Of a DNA stretch of 64,000 nucleotides, positions 48,607 to 57,255 are shown piece by piece. The DNA is from Sungkyunkwania multivorans. GTDB lineage: Bacteria > Bacteroidota > Bacteroidia > Flavobacteriales > Flavobacteriaceae. Numbering within the stretch: position 1 is the stretch's first letter; every line of letters begins with the position of its first letter. Made by a program: the position numbers and the translations under genes. Location: the NCBI RefSeq assembly GCF_042675645.1, contig NZ_JBHTJH010000004.1, positions 868,001-932,000 on the forward strand, given 5' to 3'. The notes below the pieces were generated by a model, which was not told where the DNA came from, searched no databases, and saw only the letters and a program-made list of their open reading frames with translations.

Positions 48607-51561
48607 GTGTGTCACAGGTCAATACTCGCATTCTTGGAAAAAAAAGTTTTGAAACGACTCGCGGAAACGCTCAGAGGAGAACTTCTTACCGACAGTTTAT
48701 CGAAGGCTATTTATGCAACGGATGCTTCGGTCTATAGAAAGTTGCCTTTGGCTGTTGCCTATCCCAAGGATGAGAATGATATTGTAATTCTAGTCGATTT
48801 TGCCAGAAAGCATCAAACCTCCTTAATTCCCCGGACTGCGGGAACCTCCCTCGCAGGACAATGCGTGGGCGATGGTATAGTGGTTGATGTTTCCAAATAT
48901 TTCACCAAGATCTTAGCGCTCGATGAGAAATCAGGCAAAGTTAGGGTGCAGCCAGGAGTTATAAGAGATGAACTGAACGATTACCTAAAACCGTTCGGAC
49001 TGTTTTTCGGCCCTAACACTTCAACTTCTAATCGATGCATGATAGGAGGAATGGTGGGCAATAACTCCTCTGGGACTACCTCAATAAAATATGGGGTTAC
49101 TCGTGATAAGGTCATTCAATTAAGAACCATCCTCTCGGATGGCAGTACAGCCGTTTTTGAAAGTATTTCTGAAAAAACCTTCAAAAAGAAGGCCGAGGAA
49201 CATGACTTAGAGGGAACAATTTACAGAACGATCGAAACCATACTTTCACCTACGGCTGTTCGCAAGGAAATAAAGCATCGATTCCCAGATCCACGCATCC
49301 ATAGGAGAAACACTGGATATGCCATCGATGAACTTATTAAGATGCGACCATTCGAAACAGATGGCGCTAGTTTTAATATGTGTAAACTGCTAGCGGGAAG
49401 TGAGGGTACGCTTGCATTCACTACAGAAATTGTCTTGCAGCTGGATCGTTTACCGCCATCGCAGTCGGTGATGGTGGCGGCACACTTTGACAGTATAGAA
49501 AATTGCATGAAAGCCGTCGAGCCAGTAATGCAGCACGACCTCTATACTTGCGAAATGATGGACAAGGTAATTTTAGACTGTACAAAGAATAATCTCAATC
49601 AATTAAAAAATCGATTTTTCATCCAGGGAGATCCGGCCGCAATACTTATGCTTGAAGTCTGTGCTGATACTTCTGTTGAGGCACTTCAGAAAGCAGCGCA
49701 GCTTATTGCCACCCTAGAACTGACAGGGCTTTCCTATGCCTTCCCCATTTTAAAAGGAGATGAAATAGCGATGGCACTCGAATTGCGAAAGGCTGGATTG
49801 GGACTACTTGGCAATATCGTTGGTGATAGAAAAGCGGTCGCCTGTATTGAGGATACGGCCGTTGCGCTACCAGACCTTGCTGAATATATCGCAGAATTTA
49901 CCAAGCTGATGAGTACTTATGACCAGAAGGCTGTCTATTATGCGCATGCTGGCGCTGGTGAGATCCATTTAAGGCCCATTCTCAATCTAAAAAAAGCTGA
50001 GGATGTTGGGCTTTTTAGGCGAATTACGTCGGACGTGGCACAATTGGTCAAGAAATATAATGGTAGTCTTAGCGGAGAGCATGGCGACGGAATTGTTAGA
50101 GCAGCGTTTATTCCAATGATGATCGGGGAAAAGAATTACCAGCTCTTAAAACAAATTAAAGAAGCTTTTGACCCAAACAATATTTTTAATCCCGGAAAGA
50201 TAGTTGATGCTGGACCTATGGATGCCAACTTTCGCTACGAAACTGATAGAGAGGAGCCGGTCATCGATACGTTGTTGGACTTTTCCGATTCTGAAGGGAT
50301 CTTAAAAGCTGCCGAAAAATGTAACGGCAGCGGAGACTGCAGAAAGCTTCCCACCGCAGGAGGGGCTATGTGCCCAAGTTATCATGCCACGAGAAACGAA
50401 AAAGATAGCACAAGGGCAAGGGCCAATGCACTCAGAGAATTTTTGACGATTTCTGAAAAAAGAAACATATTCGATCATAAAGAACTGAAAGAAGTATTTG
50501 ATCTCTGCCTTAGTTGTAAGGCATGTGCTAGCGAATGTCCAAGCAATGTAGATGTGGCAACGCTAAAAGCAGAGTTTCTATATCAGTTTCGTAAAGCGCA
50601 TGGCTCCAGTTTTAGTGATAAGATCTTTGCGAATAATGCCAAGTTCAATCATCTTGCAAAAAGAACCAATAGCCTTGTCAACCCCATCATTAATAATAAA
50701 ATAACGAATGGTATATTAAAGAGTTTGCTAAATATTCATCCTCTCAGAGACATTCCAATAACTTCAAGTAAAACTTTAAATAAAAAAGCCGTAACTTCAA
50801 TAAATAAAGGGTTTAAGATTAAAAAAATCGTAAAGAAAATCTATTTTTTCAATGATGAGTTCACAAAATATCTCGATACAGAGATCGGCCTTGATGCAAT
50901 CGAATTATTGGTCAGACTCGGTTATGAGGTACAATTAGTAAAACATTGGGAAAGTGGCCGTTCACAAATTTCCAAAGGATTCCTAAAACAGGCGAAACGC
51001 GTGGCCAACAAGAATGTGTCTAGGTTCAAATCGCTTATTTCCGAGGATACTCCTCTGGTAGGATTAGAACCTTCTGCGATCTTAACATTTAGAGATGAAT
51101 ATTTACGCCTAGCAGATGACAAGGCCACCGCGGAGAAAATTGCCAAGCACACCTATATGATCGATGAATTTATTGCAAATGAGATCAAACTTGGGAATAT
51201 TGCATTGTCGCAATTTACAACCAATGAGAAACAGATCAAACTACATGCTCATTGTCATCAAAAGGCTTTGGCAAATCAGGTGGATACCTTTAACATGTTA
51301 AATTTCCCAAAGAATTACAGCGTAACAATCATACCGTCTGGATGCTGCGGTATGGCAGGTTCTTTTGGTTACGAAAAAGAACATTATGAGGTGAGCATGA
51401 AAGTAGGAGAACAAGTATTATTTCCAGCGGTTCGGAAAGCTCCTGAAGATGTCACCATTGCCGCCAATGGCACAAGTTGCAGACATCAAATAAAAGACGG
51501 TACTGGACGCTTCGCGCTTCATCCAGTAACTATTTTGAAGGAAGCGCTACTTATTGAATAG
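48607..51561 (+). CDS. FAD-linked oxidase/4Fe-4S ferredoxin fusion (GlcD/YdiJ-like D-2-hydroxyacid dehydrogenase)
   Basis: 984 residues. N-terminal FAD-binding PCMH domain: PRTAGTSLAGQCVGDGIVVD and GGMVGNNSSGTTSIKYG. Then the FAD-oxidase C domain, with AHAGAGEIHLRP and SGEHGDGIVRAAFIP. Next come a cysteine-rich ferredoxin-like region with CNGSGDCRK, MCPSY and CLSCKACASECPSNVD (about residues 576-657), and a C-terminal CCG-type heterodisulfide-reductase-like domain (HAHCHQKAL, PSGCCGMAG). Members oxidise D-lactate, glycolate or D-2-hydroxyglutarate. The given start is GTG, but a TATTTTTG promoter box overlaps it (48600-48607), so a downstream start such as TTG at 48634 is more likely. Confidence 0.9.
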   Translation: MCHRSILAFLEKKVLKRLAETLRGELLTDSLSKAIYATDASVYRKLPLAVAYPKDENDIVILVDFARKHQTSLIPRTAGTSLAGQCVGDGIVVDVSKYFTKILALDEKSGKVRVQPGVIRDELNDYLKPFGLFFGPNTSTSNRCMIGGMVGNNSSGTTSIKYGVTRDKVIQLRTILSDGSTAVFESISEKTFKKKAEEHDLEGTIYRTIETILSPTAVRKEIKHRFPDPRIHRRNTGYAIDELIKMRPFETDGASFNMCKLLAGSEGTLAFTTEIVLQLDRLPPSQSVMVAAHFDSIENCMKAVEPVMQHDLYTCEMMDKVILDCTKNNLNQLKNRFFIQGDPAAILMLEVCADTSVEALQKAAQLIATLELTGLSYAFPILKGDEIAMALELRKAGLGLLGNIVGDRKAVACIEDTAVALPDLAEYIAEFTKLMSTYDQKAVYYAHAGAGEIHLRPILNLKKAEDVGLFRRITSDVAQLVKKYNGSLSGEHGDGIVRAAFIPMMIGEKNYQLLKQIKEAFDPNNIFNPGKIVDAGPMDANFRYETDREEPVIDTLLDFSDSEGILKAAEKCNGSGDCRKLPTAGGAMCPSYHATRNEKDSTRARANALREFLTISEKRNIFDHKELKEVFDLCLSCKACASECPSNVDVATLKAEFLYQFRKAHGSSFSDKIFANNAKFNHLAKRTNSLVNPIINNKITNGILKSLLNIHPLRDIPITSSKTLNKKAVTSINKGFKIKKIVKKIYFFNDEFTKYLDTEIGLDAIELLVRLGYEVQLVKHWESGRSQISKGFLKQAKRVANKNVSRFKSLISEDTPLVGLEPSAILTFRDEYLRLADDKATAEKIAKHTYMIDEFIANEIKLGNIALSQFTTNEKQIKLHAHCHQKALANQVDTFNMLNFPKNYSVTIIPSGCCGMAGSFGYEKEHYEVSMKVGEQVLFPAVRKAPEDVTIAANGTSCRHQIKDGTGRFALHPVTILKEALLIE

Positions 51562-51572
51562 ATCGATATTAA

Positions 51573-51830
51573 ATGCAAGAGAATAAAATAACCACCGCCA
51601 CAACGGAAAAACTAAAGAATCAAAGAAATGTTTACACTGGTCTTATCTATGTTTACTATGCATTGATGGCCATTTATGCAGCAGTTCTGTTTCTTCTGTT
51701 CAAAGATTCGGGATTGCAAGGTGCCAATATCCCGTTGGCGATTCCCTTTCTATGTTTGCTTATTTTTCTTCCGATTCTTTATTCATCTAGAAACGCGATC
51801 GACAAAGAATTAGAGCGTCGAGAGCATTAA
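51573..51830 (+). CDS. Two-helix small membrane protein
   Basis: 85 residues with two membrane helices (LIYVYYALMAIYAAVLFLLF and IPLAIPFLCLLIFLPILY). Charged N- and C-termini. No family recognised. It follows the FAD/FeS dehydrogenase after 11 bases, so it may anchor it to the membrane or pass electrons to a quinone; this is inference. Its stop overlaps the convergent LpxH-like gene by 4 bases. Confidence 0.75.
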   Translation: MQENKITTATTEKLKNQRNVYTGLIYVYYALMAIYAAVLFLLFKDSGLQGANIPLAIPFLCLLIFLPILYSSRNAIDKELERREH

Positions 51831-52660
51831 GGCTGTTTTTTGGTAATGGTTATTGCTGCCAAGAGATCCTTATAGTTCATCGATTTCAATTCTTCATCTG
51901 CATAAAAAGGGGAGAGATGGTCTTCGCTATATTTATAGAGCCTCCAGCGTTTGTTCTTATATTCGAGCGCCGTAAGGTTCTCTATCCAATCTCCAGAATT
52001 TAAATACATACAATAACCCTTGCCGTTTACCTTATTGACCAATTTTGGTTGGTGAATATGTCCGCAAATGACATAGCCATATTTTTGCTCTATGGCTAAG
52101 TCGGCCACCACTCTTTCAAAATCGGAAATATATTTGACCGCCTTCTTTACACTGTTCTTTATTCTTTTTGAGAGTGAATATTTCTCTCTTCCCATTTTCA
52201 ACAAACACCAATTGACGAGCCTATTGCATAGAATGAGGAGATCATATCCCCAGCCACCGAGCTTCGCCACCCATTTGGTATGCTGAATGGAAGCGTCAAA
52301 AACATCGCCATGAAAGACCCAGGCCTTCTTTCCGTCTAGATTGAAGAGCATCTTATCAACCACATGAATATTGCCTAACGTCACATCGCTGAAGCGACGC
52401 AGCATCTCGTCGTGATTTCCCGTAACATAAAAGACCTCTGTGCCTTTGGTGGATAGGTCGATGATCTTCTTGATGACCTGTAAATGAGATTTTGGAAAAT
52501 ACCACTTCTTAAACTGCCACATATCAATAATATCGCCATTCAAGATAAGTTTGTCAGGCCTTATGCTATTTAGGTAGGCCAGCAACTCTTCGGCATGACA
52601 ACCATAGGTGCCCAAGTGCACATCAGAGATCACCGCGATTTCTATTCTTCTTTTTCTCAA
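51827..52660 (-). CDS. LpxH-like UDP-2,3-diacylglucosamine diphosphatase family phosphoesterase
   Basis: 277 residues. Metallophosphoesterase motifs in order: ISDVHLGTYG, LNGDIIDMW, TGNHDEML, FHGDVFD and CGHIHQPK. The arrangement matches the LpxH/LpxH2-like group that hydrolyses UDP-2,3-diacylglucosamine in lipid A synthesis. The LpxL-type acyltransferase elsewhere in the window is the late enzyme of the same pathway. The C-terminal region (GKGYCMYLNSGDWIENLTALEY) is as in homologues. Confidence 0.88.
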   Translation of the reverse strand: MRKRRIEIAVISDVHLGTYGCHAEELLAYLNSIRPDKLILNGDIIDMWQFKKWYFPKSHLQVIKKIIDLSTKGTEVFYVTGNHDEMLRRFSDVTLGNIHVVDKMLFNLDGKKAWVFHGDVFDASIQHTKWVAKLGGWGYDLLILCNRLVNWCLLKMGREKYSLSKRIKNSVKKAVKYISDFERVVADLAIEQKYGYVICGHIHQPKLVNKVNGKGYCMYLNSGDWIENLTALEYKNKRWRLYKYSEDHLSPFYADEELKSMNYKDLLAAITITKKQP

Positions 52661-52799
52661 GAGGGTCCTATTTGGGATTCAAATTAAAGGACCGATCGTT
52701 AATTGAAGATTAGCAGGCTCTTATGATATTGTGAGTTGTGCGTTAAATCTATATCAAGTGACAGGTCCAATGTTAACTTGGTATTACCAACTTTTGTTT

Positions 52800-52828
52800 T
52801 TGTTTCTGGGCAAATAGGGTTATTTTCG
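52800..52828 (+). promoter_or_regulatory. Possible promoter of aroC
   Basis: TTG, 18 bases, then TATTTTCG (one mismatch to TAnnTTTG), 19 bases before the aroC start. Confidence 0.45.
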
Positions 52829-52847
52829 TTTGCACAAAAACGAACAC

Positions 52848-53912
52848 ATGGCAGGAAATTCCTTCGGAACCCTTTTTAAGCTTACTACATTTGGCGAGTC
52901 GCATGGCAGAGCACTTGGCGGAATCATCGATGGTTGCCCGTCGGGTATAGCGTTGGACCTTGAAGCGATACAGCGAGAGATGGACCGCAGAAAACCAGGA
53001 CAATCGGCAATCGTTACCCAACGTAAAGAGCCCGATTCGGTCGAGTTCTATTCGGGTATTTTCGAAGGGAAGACCACTGGGACACCAATAGGTTTTGCCA
53101 TTCATAATACCAACCAAAAATCAAAGGATTACGGACACATCAAAGACTCTTATCGCCCAAGTCATGCCGATTATGTCTATGACCAAAAGTATGGGTTTCG
53201 CGATTATCGTGGAGGAGGACGAAGTTCTGCTCGCGAAACCGCATGTAGGGTAGTGGCTGGCGCGATTGCAAAGCAGTTCCTTAAAGATGTAAGCATCACC
53301 GCATATGTGTCATCTGTTGGCGACCTGAAGCTCGATAAACCTTATCAAGAGTTGGACTTTGACCAGATCGAGAAGAATCCGGTGCGCACCGCTGATGCCG
53401 ATATGGCCATAAAGATGGAAGAATATATCAAACAGATCAGGAAAGAAGGTGATACCGTCGGTGGAATCATCACTTGCGTGATTCAAAATGTACCAGTAGG
53501 TTTGGGTGAACCTGTCTTCGATAAACTACACGCAGAACTTGGCAAGGCCATGTTAAGCATCAATGCCGTTAAGGGTTTTGAATATGGCAGTGGTTTTGCG
53601 GGCTCTGAGATGAAGGGAAGCGATCATAACGACCAATTCAACCAAGACGGAAGCACCAAAACCAACTTTAGTGGCGGCATTCAAGGAGGTATAAGTAATG
53701 GAATGGACATCTATTTCAATATAGCCTTCAAACCTGTGGCAACTTTGATTCAGGCCTATGAGACGATCGACAAGGAGGGAAACAAAGTGAAAACACAAGG
53801 AAAGGGGCGACACGACCCATGTGTGGTGCCGCGCGCAGTGCCGATCGTAGAGGCGATGGCTGCTTTGGTACTGGCAGATTTTGTGCTTTTGAATAGAACG
53901 ATCAAACTTTGA
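52848..53912 (+). CDS. aroC: Chorismate synthase
   Basis: Last step of the shikimate pathway: 5-enolpyruvylshikimate-3-phosphate to chorismate, using reduced FMN. 354 residues. Seen: TFGESHGRALGGIIDGCPSG at the N-terminus, RRKPGQSAIVTQRKEPD, the FMN loop YRGGGRSSARETACRV, GGISNGMDIYF, and KGRHDPCVVPRAVPIVEAM. The in-frame ATG at 52830 would add six residues; the ATG at 52848 gives the family start MAGNSFG and is preferred. A weak promoter lies upstream. Confidence 0.97.
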   Translation: MAGNSFGTLFKLTTFGESHGRALGGIIDGCPSGIALDLEAIQREMDRRKPGQSAIVTQRKEPDSVEFYSGIFEGKTTGTPIGFAIHNTNQKSKDYGHIKDSYRPSHADYVYDQKYGFRDYRGGGRSSARETACRVVAGAIAKQFLKDVSITAYVSSVGDLKLDKPYQELDFDQIEKNPVRTADADMAIKMEEYIKQIRKEGDTVGGIITCVIQNVPVGLGEPVFDKLHAELGKAMLSINAVKGFEYGSGFAGSEMKGSDHNDQFNQDGSTKTNFSGGIQGGISNGMDIYFNIAFKPVATLIQAYETIDKEGNKVKTQGKGRHDPCVVPRAVPIVEAMAALVLADFVLLNRTIKL

Positions 53913-53947
53913 ACGAAGCCTAGTAGATAGGAGTATAACTAATTTGG

Positions 53948-53987
53948 ATTCCTGCCCCTGTCTGCCAACAGACAGGTGAGCAGGAAT
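53948..53987. repeat. Palindromic intergenic element (REP-like)
   Basis: ATTCCTGC, CCTGTCTG and their complements CAGACAGG, GCAGGAAT form a 40-base near-perfect inverted repeat. It lacks a T run, so it is not a standard terminator. It resembles the ATTCCTGC..GCAGGAAT palindromes repeated in many genomes. Confidence 0.65.
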
Positions 53988-54005
53988 GACAAGAAAAAGT
54001 ATTAA

Positions 54006-55331
54006 ATGAAAAAACTAGCACTACATTGGAAGATATTGATCGGGATGCTATTAGGTATTCTATTTGGTTTTACAATGACCTTCGTTTCTGGAGGGCAGGA
54101 TTTTGTCGTAGACTGGATAAGTCCATTCGGAACTATCTTTGTAAAACTACTGAAGCTTATTGCCATTCCACTGATTTTGGCGTCGTTGATCAAAGGAATC
54201 TCCGATTTGAAAGATATTTCCAAGTTCAAGGATATGGGAATCCGCACGATCATCACCTATATCGTCACTACAGTGATCGCAATCACGATCGGATTATTGT
54301 TGGTCAATGTCTTTCAACCCGGAAATGGCATATCCGAGGAAACAGTGGCAAAGCTCACAGAAACCTATGCACAAGATAGCGGGGTACAGTCGAAAATAGC
54401 AGAAGCTGGGGCCCAAAAAGAAAGAGGACCCTTGCAGTTTTTGGTAGATATGGTGCCAGATAATGCCATAAATGCCATGTCCGAAAACGGATTGATGCTC
54501 CAAGTGATCTTCTTTACCATCTTCTTTGGGATTTCGATGCTACTTATCGGGGAGGAGGCTGCCAAGCCCCTTAAAAAATTCTTCGATGCATTGAACGATG
54601 TAGTTCTTAAGATGGTGGATCTTATCATGCTGATTGCACCAGTCGCAGTCTTTGCGCTTCTTGCAAATGTCGTTGTAAGTTCTGGTGACCCCGATCTACT
54701 CTATGCGCTGCTTAAATACGCCCTAGTTGTTGTGGGCGGTCTATTCTTGATGATCGTTTTCTATTCGATCGTCGTTACAATATTTACCAAAAAGAATCCA
54801 TTTTGGTTCTTAAAGGAGATCAGTCCTGCGCAATTGTTGGCATTTTCGACAAGTTCTAGCGCTGCGACCTTACCAGTTACGATGGAAAGGGTAGAAGAAC
54901 ATATCGGTGTGGACAAGGAAGTTTCCAGTTTTGTGTTACCGGTGGGAGCGACCATAAACATGGATGGAACTAGTTTATACCAGGGGGTTGCTGCGGTATT
55001 TATCTCTCAAGCATTGGGCCATCACCTGGGTTTAGGAGATCAGTTGACCATCGTTCTTACAGCACTGCTGGCATCGATAGGGTCTGCTGCTGTTCCTGGG
55101 GCGGGAATGGTCATGCTGGTCATTGTATTGGAAGCCGTAGGTTTCCCTGCTGACAAGCTCGCCATTGGTCTTGCATTGATCTTTGCAGTGGACAGGCCTT
55201 TGGATATGTGCAGAACGGTGGTGAATGTCACCGGTGACGCCACAGTTTCGATGTTGGTGGCCAAAGCGTTGGGAAAACTCGGAGTTCCGAAAGAGAAACG
55301 TTGGGATGACCATTACGAGGAGGTGAAATAA
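54006..55331 (+). CDS. Dicarboxylate/glutamate:cation symporter (DAACS family)
   Basis: 441 residues with about eight helices plus two re-entrant hairpins. Family motifs seen: the serine-rich hairpin LAFSTSSSAATLPVTM (about residue 275-290), PVGATINMDGTSLYQGVAAVF, the second hairpin ASIGSAAVPGAGMVML, and RPLDMCRTVVNVTGDA. These are the glutamate/aspartate (GltP-type) or C4-dicarboxylate carriers driven by Na+ or H+. Substrate cannot be told apart from sequence alone. It is a single gene between aroC and the ATP-grasp gene. Confidence 0.92.
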   Translation: MKKLALHWKILIGMLLGILFGFTMTFVSGGQDFVVDWISPFGTIFVKLLKLIAIPLILASLIKGISDLKDISKFKDMGIRTIITYIVTTVIAITIGLLLVNVFQPGNGISEETVAKLTETYAQDSGVQSKIAEAGAQKERGPLQFLVDMVPDNAINAMSENGLMLQVIFFTIFFGISMLLIGEEAAKPLKKFFDALNDVVLKMVDLIMLIAPVAVFALLANVVVSSGDPDLLYALLKYALVVVGGLFLMIVFYSIVVTIFTKKNPFWFLKEISPAQLLAFSTSSSAATLPVTMERVEEHIGVDKEVSSFVLPVGATINMDGTSLYQGVAAVFISQALGHHLGLGDQLTIVLTALLASIGSAAVPGAGMVMLVIVLEAVGFPADKLAIGLALIFAVDRPLDMCRTVVNVTGDATVSMLVAKALGKLGVPKEKRWDDHYEEVK

Positions 55332-55396
55332 TAACTTGCTCATATTTAACTTTTTATACTAACTTTATTTCAAGCTAATCAGATAATCGCTTTACA

Positions 55397-56428
55397 ATGA
55401 ATATTTGCTTTTTGATGTATCCGTGGGAGCAGATCGACCCAGAAAATGACACCTCGCTCGCATTGATCAAAGAATGTACAAAAAGAGGGCATGGTGTTGC
55501 GTTATGTTCTCCGGCCAATCTAACCATCCGAAACAGTGTTACGAATGCTTTTTGTCAGGTGGTTGGTAGAATGGAAAAAGTTCCTGCCACACTTAAGTCT
55601 TTTTACAATAAGGCACAACTACGAGAGGAGATGCTTCCCTTGGCAGGTTTCGATGTCCTCTTTATGAGGGCAAATCCGCCCTTAGACCCAATAATGCTCA
55701 ACTTCCTGGATTCTGTAAAGGACGATGTCTTCATTATCAACTCGTTGCAGGGCATGCGAGAAGCCAACAATAAACTCTATACAGCAGCCTTTGGAGATTC
55801 TCATAGCAACATTATACCGGCAACCCATGTTTCGAAGAACAAAAGCTATCTGGTAAAGCAGATAAAAGAATCGAAATCAGAGAAGATGATCCTTAAACCT
55901 CTTAACGGTTTTGGAGGCTCTGGTGTGATTCTCATCGAAAAGTCGGCCATGTCCAATATTAAATCCTTGCTTGACTTCTATGTTACCAATGCCGATGGTT
56001 CTTCAAACTATGTCATCCTTCAAGAGTATATAGAGGGTGCCGATCAAGGAGATGTTCGTATCTTACTTTTAAATGGGGAACCCATTGGCGCCATGCGACG
56101 CATTCCTGGAAGTGAAGACCATCGCTCTAACGTTACCGCTGGCGGAAGTGTTGCCAAGCATCAGCTTACAAAGGCAGAGAAGGCACTTTGCAAACAGATT
56201 GGCCCCAAGCTGGTCAATGATGGACTGTATTTTGTAGGAATAGATGTCATAGGAGGAAAACTGGTCGAGGTTAATGTGATGAGCCCTGGTGGGATCACCT
56301 ACATGAACAAGGTTTATAAGACACGATTAGAATCAAAGGTGATCGATTTTATCGAGAGCAAGGTGATCGATAAACTTCAGGCATTCGACCGAAGATCGCG
56401 TTTACGAAAGACAGTCGAAGATGCTTAA
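55397..56428 (+). CDS. Glutathione-synthetase-like ATP-grasp ligase
   Basis: 343 residues of the GshB/ATP-grasp type. Seen: an N-terminal substrate-type domain MNICFLMYPWEQIDPENDTSLALI, FMRANPPLDPIM, the ATP-binding LKPLNGFGGSGVILIEK (about residues 162-178), LQEYIEGADQGDVRILLLNGEPIGAM, and FVGIDVIGGKLVEVNVMSPGG with the metal-binding Asn/Glu. It forms an amide bond to a carboxylate activated by ATP; its substrates are unknown. It overlaps the amidohydrolase gene by 8 bases and leads a three-gene run. Confidence 0.9.
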   Translation: MNICFLMYPWEQIDPENDTSLALIKECTKRGHGVALCSPANLTIRNSVTNAFCQVVGRMEKVPATLKSFYNKAQLREEMLPLAGFDVLFMRANPPLDPIMLNFLDSVKDDVFIINSLQGMREANNKLYTAAFGDSHSNIIPATHVSKNKSYLVKQIKESKSEKMILKPLNGFGGSGVILIEKSAMSNIKSLLDFYVTNADGSSNYVILQEYIEGADQGDVRILLLNGEPIGAMRRIPGSEDHRSNVTAGGSVAKHQLTKAEKALCKQIGPKLVNDGLYFVGIDVIGGKLVEVNVMSPGGITYMNKVYKTRLESKVIDFIESKVIDKLQAFDRRSRLRKTVEDA

Positions 56429-57254
56429 GCTTTCCGTTGCAGATATCATTTCGAGGATCACGGCTGAAGAAACCTTCGAGGCGGTCTCAGACGACTATTC
56501 TTTCACTATAAAAATATCCGATTACGTGCATTATGCCTGTGGCGCAGTACATGATGGCTCACAGTTTAGAGAATCGTTGTGGGATAATTGCATGCACTCT
56601 GCCTACGATCGGTGGTACGAGGAAGATCCCGCCACCAAGCAGATGGTGCAATCACATCCGATTGTCATTGCAGGTTGCGACTCTCGTTTCGAATACGACC
56701 TGAATCGCGCCCCAGAAAATGCCATATACGAAGATGCGTGGGGTAAGCGTCTGTGGCATCAACCTTTGTCCGTCAAAGAGCGCGACCTAAGCTTATCCAA
56801 ACATGCTAATTTTTATAAAGTGGTGTATGCGTTAATATCCAAGTTAGAACAGATGCATGGTCATTGTGTAGTTTACGATATGCACAGTTATAACTGGCGT
56901 CGATGGGATCGTCATGTACCAACTTGGAACTTGGGCACGGCAAATATCGACAATGTGCGCTTTGGAAACATGGTTGAAGCGTGGATAAAAAGTTTGTCAG
57001 AGATGAGGTTGCCGAATGGTATCGACTCGGACGCCAAAGAAAATGATACATTTCAAGGAAATGGATATTTTTTGAAATTCATCACGCAGAATTTCAAAAA
57101 TACCTTAGTTTTGGCTACCGAAGTGAAGAAAATTTACTGTGATGAGCTTAAACACATCATGTTTCCAGAAGTGGTCGCGGCAATCGAAAAGGAATTGAAA
57201 TACCGATTACCAGCTCATGCAGCAAGTTTTATAAAAGCGTTCCCAAAACACTAG
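56421..57254 (+). CDS. N-formylglutamate amidohydrolase-like protein
   Basis: 277 residues of the N-formylglutamate amidohydrolase (FGase) family. Landmarks: HPIVIAGCDSRFEYDLNRAPENAIY (about residues 77-101), the metal site in VVYDMHSYNWRRW with D-x-H, and NLGTANIDNVRFGNMVEAWI, ending FPEVVAAIEKELKYRL. In histidine breakdown FGase cleaves N-formylglutamate, but no hut genes are nearby. The position between an ATP-grasp ligase and a DUF1704 peptidase suggests an acyl or amide hydrolase on another substrate. It overlaps the gene before it and has a 1-base gap to the next. Confidence 0.88.
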   Translation: MLKLSVADIISRITAEETFEAVSDDYSFTIKISDYVHYACGAVHDGSQFRESLWDNCMHSAYDRWYEEDPATKQMVQSHPIVIAGCDSRFEYDLNRAPENAIYEDAWGKRLWHQPLSVKERDLSLSKHANFYKVVYALISKLEQMHGHCVVYDMHSYNWRRWDRHVPTWNLGTANIDNVRFGNMVEAWIKSLSEMRLPNGIDSDAKENDTFQGNGYFLKFITQNFKNTLVLATEVKKIYCDELKHIMFPEVVAAIEKELKYRLPAHAASFIKAFPKH

Positions 57255-57255
57255 A

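Noticed and set aside
53948..53987. Terminator for aroC
   Set aside because: The hairpin is strong but lacks a T run on either strand; better explained as a palindromic intergenic repeat.
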